This document shows positions 46,210-57,838 of a stretch of 64,000 nt of DNA, one piece after another. The notes beneath the pieces were generated by a model. The model was not told the origin of the DNA, did no database searches, and saw nothing but the letters and a program-made list of their open reading frames with translations. The stretch comes from Hevea brasiliensis (lineage: Eukaryota; Streptophyta; Magnoliopsida; Malpighiales; Euphorbiaceae). Made by a program: the position numbers and the translations under genes. Positions within the stretch are counted from its first letter, which is position 1, and each line of letters opens with the position of its first letter. The stretch is taken from assembly GCF_030052815.1 (NCBI RefSeq), contig NC_079504.1, positions 55,989,502-56,053,501 on the forward strand. Reading direction: 5' to 3'.

Positions 46210-47226
46210 CTCTTGGCTTTCTTTCTGTCAATATCACACTCTTGCCCCACATATACTAGGAGATTCACAAACTTATCTGTTATTCATCCACACTCATATT
46301 AGTTGTCTGTCTCAACTGTTCAAACTCTACCACCTTCAGCTCCCTAGAGCTCTCTGAAAAAACCAAGTTGGTAAATTCTGCCACAAACTGAAATTAGGCC
46401 ACGTTGTCGACCTTGTCAGCAATATAGGCCTTGTACCATTCCTTTGCCTTCTTACAGTTCAAGGTAAAATAGGCCTTTTGAATAGCCTTACTGTTACTAG
46501 CACCCAACTTATTTGCTATCATTTTGACCTCCTTAACATACTCAAAAGGATCATCTCCTTCCTTGTATTTAGGTGCAACTAGCTTAAAGTAATCCATCAT
46601 CTTTGCCTCACTTATCTTAGTCTCTTGTGTAAGAATCACTGGGGTTGCTAGAGGTGGCAATGGTAGTGACGGTGGCAGTGGTGGTGGCCCTTACTCTCTT
46701 GTAACTCTCTCTATGGGGTTTTGAGTTCCCATGGTGGTTAAAGAGTTGTGGGGGTATTGTTGGGAGGACACATGGGATATGGATTGAACTGTAGGAAGTA
46801 AGGTGGGTAAGGCATGAAAGAGGGATATTGGGGGTAGCTTATAAACCTAGGGTTTCCAAAACTTCCCTATTATGGATAGCTATATCCAAACCCGTAGTCT
46901 GGCCCTTGCTGAGGTAGGGATACAAAATCTTATTCATGAACCCCTTCCACAAAACTACCTTCTCCTATCCTTCCCATACTAGAAGGCTAAGGGGTTTCAT
47001 GCTATTGTGGAATGCCATGAGAATCGCTTCGTGCATCAACTGACATTCTGGGTGCACTGGAAGTCTCATTGCTAACTTTAAAAAACTTTCTAAGGCGTCT
47101 AGAAGATTCTCCTCTTTCATTTCTACTTGCTCTCTCTCTAACAATAGGGTTAGTGGGTAGTGCTTTAATACCCTCATTCTCAAGTGGGGCATTAGTTAAC
47201 CTAGCAGACCATCTTGAACCTCGCAT
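46210..47226 (-). pseudogene. Gag N-terminal part of the host gypsy element
   Basis: Likely start ATG at 47226 (MRGSRWSARLTNAPLENEGI). After basic and proline/tyrosine-rich stretches with stops and frame changes, the frame at 46660-46394 gives the capsid start AKMMDYFKLVAPKYKEGDDP, then EYVKEVKMIANKLGASNSKA and KAKEWYKAYIADKVD. This is a plant gypsy gag (retrotrans_gag region with the W-Y/W-W block). A stop and FQFVAEFTNLVF follow, and the reading reaches the Athila insertion point at 46209. It continues at 10450. Confidence 0.78.
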
Positions 47227-47277
47227 TTTCTGAAAGCAACTAAGATGTGTTAAATACACAAAAAGTTCATGTGGAGT

Positions 47278-50173
47278 TGTAATGCCTCCACCATAGGTAG
47301 TCTGTACATTTTACTATTCCGATAACTAATATCTGTTCAAACAGTCAGAATGTCTGAAACTATACTTAAACTATAGTGAGGAGGCATAAATTGATGGAAT
47401 AAATGTTAAGAAAATATAAAAAAAATTTAGAGAAAATAAAATAAAATTTAGAGAATATATTAATTGGTACAAAAATAATAAAAATAACCCGATGTGCACC
47501 ATGAAGGGCATTTTGGTCATTTCACCCCCAGAGGTGAATTTTGACCTAAATGTCAAAAATTTAAAATTTGAGAGAATTCAAATAATTAACATAGATTAAA
47601 AACTTTATGAATTGAATTAGAAAAGAAAAGAAGAAGAAAAGAAAAGAAAATGGCTTAGGAAAACTTAAAAATTTAAAGTACAAAAATAAAATATATAAAT
47701 AGACACATAAGACAAACCCCCACCAACCTTTTCTTCTCCACTTCTTATCCACTTCTTCTCTCTCTCTCTTTCTCTCCATTTTTCCACCATTGTTATCAAG
47801 CTTTAAAGCTTGATTTCCTCTTCATTTACCCATCAAAACCCATAGCTCACTACATAAAAAATTTAGCCCATTCCATAAGGAAGCTATTGATAGTAGTAAG
47901 AAGTAAGAAAGTTAAAGTTTGGGAAGTTCAAGTAAGGTTAGTGCACTAATTCATCTCTCTCTCTTCATTAAACATGAAAAACATGATTAGCCAAGTATAA
48001 ATTTCACGAAATTAAAAAGAAAATCTTGAGGAAAGAATTCCTTCAATTTGGATAGCCCTAGATGAAGAATGAAATTGATGATTTTGATAGTTTTAATTTA
48101 GTTAAGAAAGTGAATTAACAAGGTATTATATGTTGGAATTGATTTGCATAGACATATATGTAATTGAGACTTTGAAACTAGGGTTTGTGTACATGATTTG
48201 AGGATTGTTGTGTAATTGTTGAGATTGAATTGGTTGAGACTATTTGTTGCCAAATTAAAGTGTTATGTTTGCAAATTGAAGTGAGGAAGATGGAAGAGAT
48301 TGAATTTTTGGGAGTTTCATTTTTCTGCAGGTTGGGACTCAATGAGTCCAGTGTGTTTGTTGAACCACAAATTAAAAATGTGTGACTCCAATTGGTATGA
48401 GGCCAATTGGATGTGAAATGAGACCCAAAATAGCCCATTTTCTATGAAGAAATCATGCCCAAATTCTGTCCAAATCTTGACCTAAACACTGTCCAAATCC
48501 GGACGACCCTGCACAAAACCTAGAAAATGACCAAATGAACAGTACATATTCATTTGGTCATAAGTCCCTCTATACTGGTCCAAATGACCTGAATTTGATA
48601 CCATTGGAAAGCTTAGATATAGGGCTATAATTTTCATGAAGACCACTGAACCCAGAAATGCCAAAAACCAAACCAAATTGCTGGCCCAAGTTGGGTCACA
48701 AAACTACCCAGAATTAGGTTGCCCAGAAACTGCTGGACATAAACTCACCCGACCAGTTTTGGCAAAATGGCCATCACTTAGTCTACAAGAACTCAAATGT
48801 AATGAAACCAGTGGAAAAATGTCCAAAAGACTAAAAAATTGGTATTTTGACCAAAATCCAGAAATCAAGAGAACTAAGTCAAATAGTTAGAGTAAGTCAT
48901 TGCAGCAAAACCTGCAATCTAACCAAATTTCTTTTGAACCTAGAACAGTCTTTTAGTCATAACTCCCACTAGAAAAATCCAATTGAGATGAGCCATACCT
49001 TTCCAGAAACTGAGAAATAGGATACAACTTTGTTTTAGGAACCTTTCTCAAATTATGAATTTAAGAACCTCAAAAAGTGACCTGCAGTCACTGTCTTGAA
49101 CTAAGCCCCTGTGGGCACAGGGTACATGAGCCCAGGTAAGTTAATTGGCCATATATAATTCCACAAAACTTGAAAAATTATGATACAAATTTCTTAATGA
49201 TCATAAGACATAGGGCAACAATTTTTATGAAGATCACCATGCCTAAAAGTGACTGCAACATGTTCCATTAATTAGGTAAACTTTAAGTCCAAAAGTTGCT
49301 CAGTTAAGGAACCAGAATCTGGAAATGAGTCAGTTATGGTTATCTGACTATAACTTGAGTTCTAAAAATCAAATTGACATGATTCAAAAGGGAAAATAAA
49401 GATAAGACATAGAGGAACAACTTCCATGAAGGAAGTGTGACCAAACAGTGGCTACAAACTGATCAAGTGAATAGGTAGTGAGACACAAAAACTGAAACTA
49501 TAGAAATGTCCATGAGATAAATTATCTCATGGTAGGGAATTTAACTCTAACAATCTATTAAATACTAAACCACATGAAAGGGATATGTGGGACCTATTTT
49601 TCCACTATAAAGTGATATAAACATTCAAATAAATATGTAATAATGTGTAATTGCCCATAGTATACCCAGACTTATTTATTTAATTTGGATCGATTGTTAT
49701 ACCAATTAGGGACTACAGATAGCAATACTGTTTACCGAGAAAATCATGAACTAACAATATATGTCTAGTATGATTGTTCTACAAGCTATATGCCTACTTA
49801 TTGGCCATTGTGCCAAACTTTATTCTGGCTTTACAAGCCTGAAAGCTGGCCTCGTGCCTGACAGCTGGCCTCATGCCTGATAGATGTATACAGGGTAGAC
49901 ATATGACTGTCTAACCTGTATACTCCCATGTATCCAACTTTTATAGTCTGTTATAGGTTTCTTAAGTACTGGTAAGAATTAATTAAGACTGAATATACAA
50001 TAAGTAAACATAAAAGATCTCGATAATTTAAATTGTTTCCAAAGTGAAATGAAAATGTAAAAGACCTAGAAATTATGAATTGCCATTATTATTTCAATTA
50101 TTAGTTATTATTATACCAAATTATGCACCACTAAGCATTATGCTTAGCACGTTGGTTTTCAATAGCCGCCACA
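47278..50173 (+). mobile_element. Long LTR (plus), first 2.9 kb
   Basis: It starts TGTAATGCCTCC with the same opening as the LTR at 5601 (CATAGGTAGTCTGTACATT, then a TAACTAATATCTG block). It includes the GGGCATTTTGGTCATTTCAC box at 47506 and about 200-bp modules. It breaks off at 50173, shortly after the ATGCTTAGCACG box that lies some 650 bp from the 3' end in the 5601 copy. A minus-strand LTR begins there. The rest is probably beyond the window. GGAGT (47273-47277) would be its left duplication. Confidence 0.72.
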
Positions 50174-52261
50174 TGTAACACCCCTCGCCCGTCTACAGTA
50201 TAGCCGAGCAAGGCGTGCTACACGGCGTGCCGGAGCACCTAGTCTGTAATTAACTCATTTCCTGAACTCAATTTGATTTTAAGAAGTCTTTTATGTAATA
50301 TTCATATCATGCTGATACTATTTTCATACTTTAATAAAATCAATGTTTCAAAAATGATAATAAAAATCCGGCATGTGCCGTCTGTATTTCGGACAAAATG
50401 TCCTAAACCTGTTAAAAAAAATTCAATATGATAATCTCAACCATCCAACTAATTTTTCAGTCTCACAATTTCATAATTTCAAAATACAGTCCATCATATT
50501 TTACATTCATTAAAACACTATCCATAGGAGTTTAATATATACAAATTATTACAAACTTTAAAATTTATGATATCTATACATATTACATAACAAAATGTCA
50601 AAATACAACTGATAATCATTACACGAGATCCTAAGTCCTACAATGTATGCAGTGTAGTGCAGATGACTCTGGACTCCTATGCAGATCTAATGTCTCACCC
50701 GGTCGTAGGTCTGCTGGGCTCCCCAGCTGTGTCTCCAATACCTACGCGTAGCAAAAGCAATGAGCTAAGCAATTCTGCTTAGTGACGCCAAATATAAAGA
50801 AATATACACTAAAATAAAATAAATGAATTGTTTAAAAATTTATGACATCGATATTCTTTGCAGTTGCTGTTTATATTTTTGTTTGCTAACATTTCAGTTT
50901 TTGCTAATTTTGGTGGTGTTGTATGTCAGAAGACTGGATTTAGCTATTTAAATTTAATAGTGCTTAAATTAACTGCGTGTGTAGCCTATACACTGACCAA
51001 ACTAGATAAATGGATATATTGGCACTGGGTACCTAGTACCTCAGGCCGTCACACCATCAGTCACAAAGTGTCTCTCGGTGTGCAAACAGTGTGGCTAAAA
51101 AGCCATATAATCAATCCGGTGATAAGCTAAGTATAATAACACAATACGTATAGACGTAGGCTATTAAAGTCACAGTGCGGCATAATATGCCATAAAAACA
51201 CAGTATGGCGTAAAGCCATTTACAGAACAGCTGTCAGAATCCTATTAGCATGCTAAACTATCCAAACTAGTAACTAGGCAAACTAGGGCACATTACAAAT
51301 TAATTGTTTAATTCTTCAATTTTTTAATTTTTAGAGTTTACTAGCTATCATGTAATTCACAAGTCATTGTAAATGTTGACCTTTTTAGGTAATATGGATA
51401 AGTTGATTCTAGCATCAACATGTCACAATTTGTAATTCAATATGCTGCCAATATAGTGTAATTTACCATTTTTATAAGTTGGCATTCATTGCCAAACTAC
51501 TTCAAGCATCATTATATGTAAATATCAAATTTTCAGTTTTAGTGTGCTAGATTGGTCTAGCTTAATGTCCTATTTCTCTTAGTTTTTAGCTTCTGGTCAA
51601 AGAAGAAAAATTGTAGCTCTATGTCTTATTGAACCTTTGGAAAAATTTTAGGTCATTCTGAGTTCTATAGACCAAGATATGGTCAATTTACTAAAGCTGG
51701 ACAGATTGCACCTTTAGTGCAAAATTTGGTCAATTTTAGGTCACATTTAGTTCTGATAGTTTTGGTACCCGAACTTGTACAAGCTATTTGACTTGGTTTT
51801 GTCCATTTCTAGGCTTTGGTGTCTTCATAAGAATTGTAGCTCTATGTCTAAGCTATCCATGGTAAAAATTTCAGGTCATTTGGACCTATTTTGAGTGAGT
51901 TATGGTCATCTTAATGACTACTGTTCATATGGTCAAAAATCTGGGTCTGCACTTACCAATTCCGGATTTGGTCATTTTTAAGGTCAGTTTCTAGGCAGAA
52001 TTTTGGCAATATTTCTACATGAAAGTCGGCCTATTTGGTGTCTAGTTTCACCCCCCATTGGCCTCATACCAATTGGGTTCACAGTTTTGCACTTATAACC
52101 TAATTTAGGTACTGCCAACACACACAACCTGCATTTGAAAATTACACTTCCAATTTTGATAATCCTCCTCCTTCCAAAACTTCAATGCTCAATCATGAAA
52201 CTTTTATATATATTGTACACAATTCCAGCAAGCATTTTGGGTAGAACTCTCAAGTTCTCAA
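50174..52261 (-). mobile_element. Long LTR (minus), 3' part
   Basis: It begins on the plus strand with TGTAACACCCCTCGCCCG and then GTATAGCCGAGCAAGGCGTG, the reverse complement of the 3' ends of the 5601 and 27445 LTRs. It reads backward through the LTR, with the inverted about 200-bp modules at about 51580-52020, and is cut at 52261 by the next element. The start of this LTR would lie outside the window. CCACA (50169-50173) may be its duplication. The frame at 50858-51130 has a hydrophobic start but is LTR sequence. Confidence 0.72.
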
Positions 52262-52572
52262 TGTAACACCCCTGTTTGCATAGCCTAGTATATTTCACTA
52301 TTCCGGTGATCGGTGTCGGTCCGGACAATTAAGGAGATTAGAACCACACTTAAGACAACTAAATAAGCTATAAACACAAATAATTAGTAATTGTCAATTA
52401 GTTAAGTATAAATAAGAAAAACAGAACATAAGAAGTTAAATGAGCAGAAAGTCACAGCGATGGGTGACCTTTTCAGGAATGATTGCGAAGTCGATTTAAA
52501 CTCAAATTTCGAATCATAAAATGTGACACCGCGGTCCTTAAGACAATTACGAACACAGTGGCAAAGAGAAAA
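52262..52572 (+). repeat. 5' LTR of the terminal gypsy element, left piece
   Basis: TGTAACACCCCTG start with the usual GGTGATCGGTGTCGGTCCGG opening and AGCGATGGGTGACC box, up to GAAAA at 52568-52572, the duplicated target of the inserted gag-protease element. Confidence 0.88.
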
Positions 52573-53386
52573 TGATGTGAACCTTCAAGTAATTGGTAAC
52601 TTGAAAACCCACATTTAAGAATTAAATGAACAATATGGAAAGCACCAAATTAAGATGTATGAATTTGAATCTTTGAACCAGCACAATCAGATTGTTGTGT
52701 AATTCAAAGAAAATATCAGAAATGGGATTCTTGACCTAATTCATATGGAGAATGAATAAACCAAGAATATTATGCACATTAAACCTTGCAAGATAGAATC
52801 TCAGCAAGTTAATGAGCTTCACAAGAACAAAGGCAACAGCCAATTTACTCACTAGAGGAGCAGAAACAATCTCTCATTAATATTCAAGTGTGTCCTCCAC
52901 TCTCTCATTACACTTGTATTTATAGCCTCTTGGCTTCAAAACTAAAGACAAAAATATCCCTACTTTAGTAACAGCTGTAAGGAGTTTTAAGTCTAAACAA
53001 AAATTAATCTATCAAAAGACTAAAAACTCCTTACAAAAAGTAAATTTAATGCAAAGAAATAAGGGCATTTAAGTCCAAAAGAGAAGTGGTTATAACAGAT
53101 GGAATATTCCTTGAAAAAGGTGCCAGCAGATACATGTACATGGGTTGGATCTGTGCATGCATGTCCACGTTATTCCATGTAATCTAATGCTCCACATGAC
53201 ACCTGGTCACTTCTAAGCATAATTTTCACCAAATTTAATCCTTTATATTTTTCTTCATGCCATTCCAGCTTATAATCCTTGCTCCTTATGATTTCACAAA
53301 TTAAATTCTGAAGTGATTTAGCTCTAGCTCTAGTAATTGGACCTTGGATGAAATCCTTTGTTGTGGATGTAGCTTGATTCTCATCA
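52573..53386 (-). repeat. 3' LTR of the gag-protease element
   Basis: 814 bp; on the plus strand TGATGTGAACC to GATTCTCATCA. The outer part (53170-53386, minus strand) is in frame with the end of the pol reading, so this LTR also codes for the pol tail. Confidence 0.92.
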
Positions 53387-53440
53387 TTCCCCTCCGCTTC
53401 AAAAGGATTCGTCCTCGAATCTGTTCCTTTGTAATTCTTT
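53170..53440 (-). pseudogene. Pol C-terminal tail, running into the LTR
   Basis: The minus-strand frame gives TDSRTNPFEAEGNDENQATS, then KDFIQGPITRARAKSLQNLI and an acidic/basic tail ending in a stop at 53170. DLRTNPF and GP-[IM]-T-R-[AS]-[KR]-A-K are the usual closing motifs of plant gypsy polyproteins. The tail joins a shortened RT start at about 53430, the scar of a large internal deletion. The polypurine tract (53387-53400) lies inside this reading, and about 72 residues are encoded by the LTR itself. Confidence 0.8.
53387..53400 (-). promoter_or_regulatory. Polypurine tract of the gag-protease element
   Basis: GAAGCGGAGGGGAA on the minus strand immediately before the 3' LTR start TGATGAGAATC. 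It also encodes E-A-E-G of the pol tail. Confidence 0.88.
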
Positions 53441-54440
53441 GGTTTCTTCAGGGTTACTTCTATAGGCTGGACGGTTGGGAATAACTGCTCCAGGTACAAA
53501 ATCAATCTGGTGCTCAATCCCTCGAATAGGTGGTAGTCCAGCTGGCATCTCCTCAGGTAGTACATCCTCATATTCCTGCAAAAGGGAGACAACAACACTA
53601 GGCAAATTGGGGTCAAGGTCAGATGTGGATAAATAAGAGTCCTTAAACACAATTAATAACATTTGCTTGTTGGCAAACATGGCATTCCTCACATCTCTTC
53701 CTTTAGCATACAAGCTTAATTTTCTCTCCCCTCTTTCCGCACTGCTCTCCTTTTGCGTTGAAGATTCACCTTTTTCAAGCACTCTTGGAATGTTTTCTTT
53801 ACTCTCTTTTCTTTCCTCACAACCACCCTTGTCTTGCTCACTCACAACATTTTCACTCAATTTCTTTTCACTCATTCTTTTCTTCTCTGCTCTCTTTTTG
53901 GCCACTCTTGATTTTTCCTCACCCATTGCTTGCGTAAGCCTTGTTTGGTCTTCATAAATCTGTTTTGGTGTCATTGGTGCCAAAATGATTTTCCTTCCAT
54001 TCATTTCAAAAGAATACCTATTTTTATACCCATCGTGGATCACCTTTCTATCAAATTGCCATGGTCGGCCAAGTAATAAATGGCCAGCTTGCATTGGAAC
54101 CACGTCACACATAACCTCATCTTGATACTTTCCTATTGCAAAGGAAATCAATACTCGTTTTGTTACTTTCACCTCGCCACATTCATTCAACCACTGCAAT
54201 TTATAGGGTCTAGGGTGTTTCGAAGTCCTCAACCTTAATCTCTGCACCAAAATAGTACTAGCAACATTGGCACAACTTCCCCCATCAATGATGACACTAC
54301 AAGCTTTGTCTTGGATAAGACACCTTGTATGAAAAATTGTTTCTCTTTGCAATTCATCACCAACATCCTCCTTTACTTGAGTATTTAATGCTCTCATAAT
54401 CACTAGAGCACTTCCTTCAAGACATATTCTACCTCTGAAT
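53425..54440 (-). pseudogene. Retropepsin and truncated RT start of the gag-protease element
   Basis: The frame is open upstream to about 54430 (CLEGSALVIMRALNTQ) and runs to the deletion scar. The protease active site appears as VIIDGGSCANVAS (D-G-G-S instead of the usual D-[ST]-G-[AS]), with the second block HLLLGRPWQFDRKVIHDG. This is the form found in Reina-type chromoviruses. A long charged lysine/glutamate/serine linker follows, then YEDVLPEEMPAGLPPIRGIE and the RT start PNRPAYRSNPEETKELQ. RT ends there. The frame is intact for over 1 kb, so protease may have been made recently. Confidence 0.88.
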
Positions 54441-54479
54441 CCTCCTCCCCTGAAGATGTGGAATCACTCACAATTTCGT

Positions 54480-55470
54480 CCTCTGTTTCTATCTCACCAT
54501 TTTCTCTCATGACCATGACTCTCTTGTTAGGGCATTGAGAAGCTATGTGTCCATGCCCAAACACCTAAAACACTTCACGTCTCTATTTCGGGTAGTAGTT
54601 GCAACCTCCTTTCCTTTACTTTCTACAAATTTCTTCTCCACCTTCTTTTCCTTATCCTTATCCTCATTTTTCTTATAGTTGCTAAAAGCCTTTTCCCTAT
54701 CCTCCTTCTTCCAGTTAGACTTCCAAGATGAAGAAGTACCTGCATTTTCTCCAAATTTTGACTTGCTTTTAAGTTGCCTTTCTACCTTCATAGCCATGTG
54801 GACCATATCCTCCAACTCAACATAGTGATGTAACTCAACAATATGAGCAATCTCCTTATTTAGCCCATTCAAGAATCTAGCCATGGTGGCTTCTCTATCC
54901 TCCTCCACATTTGCTCTAATCATAGCAATTTCCATTTCTTTATGATAATCTTCAACACTTTTAGAACCTTGAGTCAATTTTTGTAACCTCTGATGTAGCT
55001 CTCTATAGTAATGACTAGGAACAAATCTCTTCCTCATTATAGTTTTCATCTCACCCCAGGTTGCAATTGATTGCTCATAATTTCTCCTTCTACTAATCAA
55101 CACTTGATCCCACCATACCAAAGCATAATCAGTAAATTCTACTGCTGCTAACTTTACTTTCTTCTCCTCTGAATAGTGATGACAATCAAACACAGCTTCT
55201 ACCTTCCTTTCCCATTCAAGATACACATCCGGATCATTTTCCCTTGGAAAGAAGGGATGCTCATTTTAATACTTTTGATATTGTCATCTACCCTATTCCT
55301 CTCTCTTTCCTCTCTTCTTATCCTCCTATCCCCATTCCTCCTATCTTCAGCTCTTCTCTCATATCTACCCCTCCTAGGTCTTTCAACCTCAAAATCATAG
55401 CTATCAACCTCAACTTCATCAGATTCAACTCTGAGGTACAAGATCCCTCCTATTTGGCCTTCTCTCATTT
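54480..55470 (-). pseudogene. Gag of the gag-protease element
   Basis: It starts in an arginine-rich part (RRGRYERRAEDRRNGDRRIR) and, after a frameshift near 55240, continues for 227 residues: YLEWERKVEAVFDCHHYSEE, DYALVWWDQVLISRRRNYEQ, MRKRFVPSHYYRELHQRLQK and GSKSVEDYHKEMEIAMIRAN, the core of chromovirus gag (retrotrans_gag). The zinc knuckle CFRCLG-x-GHIASQCPNK is split by a one-base deletion near 54545. Two single frameshifts are the only visible lesions. Gag forms the particle and packages RNA. The neighbouring protease completes the coding content of the element. Confidence 0.87.
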
Positions 55471-55499
55471 TGCCTATCTCTTTGCTCCAATCTTTCCAA

Positions 55500-56993
55500 C
55501 CTATCTATGATTTCATTACACAACATTCATTCTTTCAAATTGTTGTCCTGCATGTAGAATGGATTTTCACCTTCCCCTCACTACCATCACCCCTTCTAGA
55601 CATGTTTTCGGACACTGCAAGAAAATGGTTAGTGTAAAGAAAACACCTCACTCACTCCCTTACGTGTTTACACTCAATAGAGGACACTCCACTCGTGTTT
55701 AACTCAACAAGGCTTGTTCCCTCTTATGAACTCACCACTCTGTGCCTTTTACCTCTCTTGGCTATGTCCACAAGTTCTTATCAAACTCAAGTAACTCAAA
55801 CCAAGATGTACCCACAAAAATTTAACACACAATAAAATTCTTGAACGTGACGGATCAAAGCGAGTAATCAAGAAAACAATAATGTGATTCAAGAAGTCAA
55901 GAAAAGAAAAGCTCAAGTATGGAAATGTAATGCAATAGGAATCAAGAAAGAAGACACCAAAATAAAAGAGTAGTAAGTGGAAAAGAGACAACCTAAAGTA
56001 GAGATATTAAGCTTAAATATCCAAGTTTGCCACCAACTTATCACAATTACTTCACATAATACACCAAGAATTGCATAAATTTAGGATCACCAAGCAAATG
56101 AGTGTATTTTGATCTGAAATATAGTAGGCAAATGCAACCCAATCTTGACTAATTCTTTGTAAGAATTTCACACTTTTCTTGACAGACTTACTATGTAAAT
56201 CAAATATAATTGTGTAAATTTTGGTTCCCCACACAACGATTAAATTTTGAGCTGAAATTTAATTTGAGAATAGCTCAAATGTGGCACAAATGGCTGTAAA
56301 TTTTCAGGAATTTCAGGTGATTTGCTATGTGAACTTAATTTGATCTGTCTCACCTTAAATTTTGGTTCCCCACACAAACGGATGAATTTTAAGCTGAAAT
56401 TTAATTTGGGAACTACTGATATGGGGTATAAACACTCGGTAAATTTTCAGAAATTTCTGGGTATATTTGCTATGTGAACTTATTTTGATCGATTCTGCCG
56501 CAAAATTTTGGTTCCCTACACAAATGGTTGAATTTTAAGCTAAAATTTAATATGGGAACTACTGATATGGGGTATAAACACCTTATAAATTTTCAGGAAT
56601 TTCTGGGACTATTTGCTATGTGAACATAATTTGATCGGGTCTGCCACAAAATTTTGGATCAGCAGGCAAACGATATCAAACAACCCCCAAAATTTACACC
56701 CAACGTCTTAAACACACCCAAATAATGCTAGTACAGTTTTCAGGCCAAATTGGTAAGTCGAACTCAATGAATCAGATAATCTCTCATGCTTAATAACAAA
56801 ATGAAGGAAGCAAAATGGATGGCTAGAATAATCGCTTTAGCTTGATTAACCCAAAACCCTAAGACAAACCCAACAAAACAAATTTTTAAACAAACAGGTC
56901 CAACTAAACCCCAAGAGCCAAACAGCAAATATGAAGAAGGTAAGAAACACAAAGAATAAAAAGCAAATAGAGAATCTACCTTGTTTGGACGTC
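55500..56993 (-). other. Leader of the gag-protease element
   Basis: About 1.5 kb between the primer site and gag without credible frames. Its distal half holds the tandem repeat at 56217-56650. Several lysine/asparagine-coding short frames on the other strand are composition effects. Confidence 0.65.
56217..56650 (-). repeat. About 145-bp tandem repeat in the leader (3 units)
   Basis: Units begin at about 56218, 56358 and 56503 and end at about 56648. On the plus strand each reads AAATTTTGGTTCCC-CACACAA, then AAGCTGAAATTTAATTTGGG, then AAATTTTCAGGAATTTC-GG, then TTTGCTATGTGAAC and a TTTGATC word. A fourth, more diverged copy lies upstream from about 56080. Confidence 0.88.
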
Positions 56994-57010
56994 CCTTTGC
57001 TCTGATACCA
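56994..57010 (-). promoter_or_regulatory. Primer-binding site of the gag-protease element
   Basis: On the minus strand TGGTATCAGAGCAAAGG begins four bases after the 5' LTR end (57015) and matches the initiator-Met tRNA site. Confidence 0.9.
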
Positions 57011-57014
57011 AAAC

Positions 57015-57833
57015 TGATGTGAACCTTCAAGTAATTGGTAACTTGAAAACCCACATTCAAGAATTAAATGAATAATATGGAAAGCACCAAGTCAAGATGT
57101 ATGAATTTGAATATTTGAACCAGCACAATCAGATTGTTGTGTAATTCAAAGAAAATATCAGAAATGGGATTCTTGACCTAATTCATATGGAGAATGAATA
57201 AACCAAGAATATTATGCACATTAAACCTTGCAAGATAGAATCTCAGCAAGTTAATGAGCTTCACAAGAACAAAGGCAACGGCCAATTTACTCACTAGAGG
57301 AGCAGAAACAATCTCTCATTAATATTCAAGTGTGTCCTCCACTCTCTCATTACACTTGTATTTATAGCCTCTTGGCTTCAAAACTAAAGACAAAAATATC
57401 CCTACTTTAGTAACAACTGTAAGGAGTTTTAAGTCCAAACAAAAATTAATCTATCAAAAGACTAAAAACTCCTTACAAAAAGTAAATTTAATGCAGCAGC
57501 AAATAAGGGCATTTAAGTCCAAAAGAGAAGTGGTTATAACAGATGGAATATTCCTTGAAAAAGGTGCCAGCAGATACATGTACATGGGTTGGATCTGGTG
57601 CATGCATGTCCACAGGTTATTCCATGTAATCTAATGCTCCACATGACACCTGGTCACTTCTAAGCATAATTTTCACCAAATTTAATCCTTTATATTTTTC
57701 TTCATGCCATTCCAGCTTATAATCCTTGCTCCTTATGATTTCACAAATTAAATTCTGAAGTGATTTAGCTCTAGCTCTAGTAATTGGACCTTGGATGAAA
57801 TCCTTTGTTGTGGATGTAGCTTGATTCTCATCA
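57015..57833 (-). repeat. 5' LTR of the gag-protease element
   Basis: 819 bp, nearly identical to 52573-53386; small indels include a GCAGCA against GCA difference near 57494. GAAAA follows at 57834-57838. Confidence 0.92.
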
Positions 57834-57838
57834 GAAAA

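Larger units (their letters stand above)
3856..47277 (-). mobile_element. Minus-strand Ty3/gypsy element that hosts most of the nest (in pieces)
   Basis: Five separated pieces read in order on the minus strand as one Ty3/gypsy element: gag N-terminus (47226-46210), gag core (10450-10094), zinc knuckle (4844-4645), retropepsin (4552-4202) and the start of reverse transcriptase (4201-3856). The gag reading stays open when the Athila element and one copy of its TGTAC target duplication are taken out. This shows that Athila inserted into this gag. Its 5' LTR would lie beyond the LTR at 47278 and is outside the window. Its RT, RNase H and IN are lost at the junction with CACTA sequence. Confidence 0.8.
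52573..57833 (-). mobile_element. Non-autonomous gag-protease LTR element (Reina-like), young
   Basis: A 5261-bp minus-strand element with LTRs at 52573-53386 (3') and 57015-57833 (5'), TG...CA ends and exact GAAAA duplications (52568-52572 and 57834-57838). It has a Met-tRNA primer site, a 1.5-kb leader with tandem repeats, gag, protease, the first residues of RT, then directly the last residues of pol. RT, RNase H and integrase are missing. The two LTRs, compared by eye, differ by roughly ten substitutions and a few small indels in about 815 bp, so it is the youngest complete insertion seen here. Mobilisation must have used enzymes supplied by a relative. Confidence 0.9.

Noticed and set aside
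50858..51130. A small secreted or membrane protein with a hydrophobic N-terminus
   Set aside because: The frame lies antisense in a long LTR that recurs elsewhere in the window, and no other copy keeps the frame.
26257..57010. TGGTATCAGAGC words as parts of Met-tRNA genes
   Set aside because: Each is a lone 12-17 base match directly beside an LTR end, the position of a primer-binding site; no tRNA fold is around any of them.
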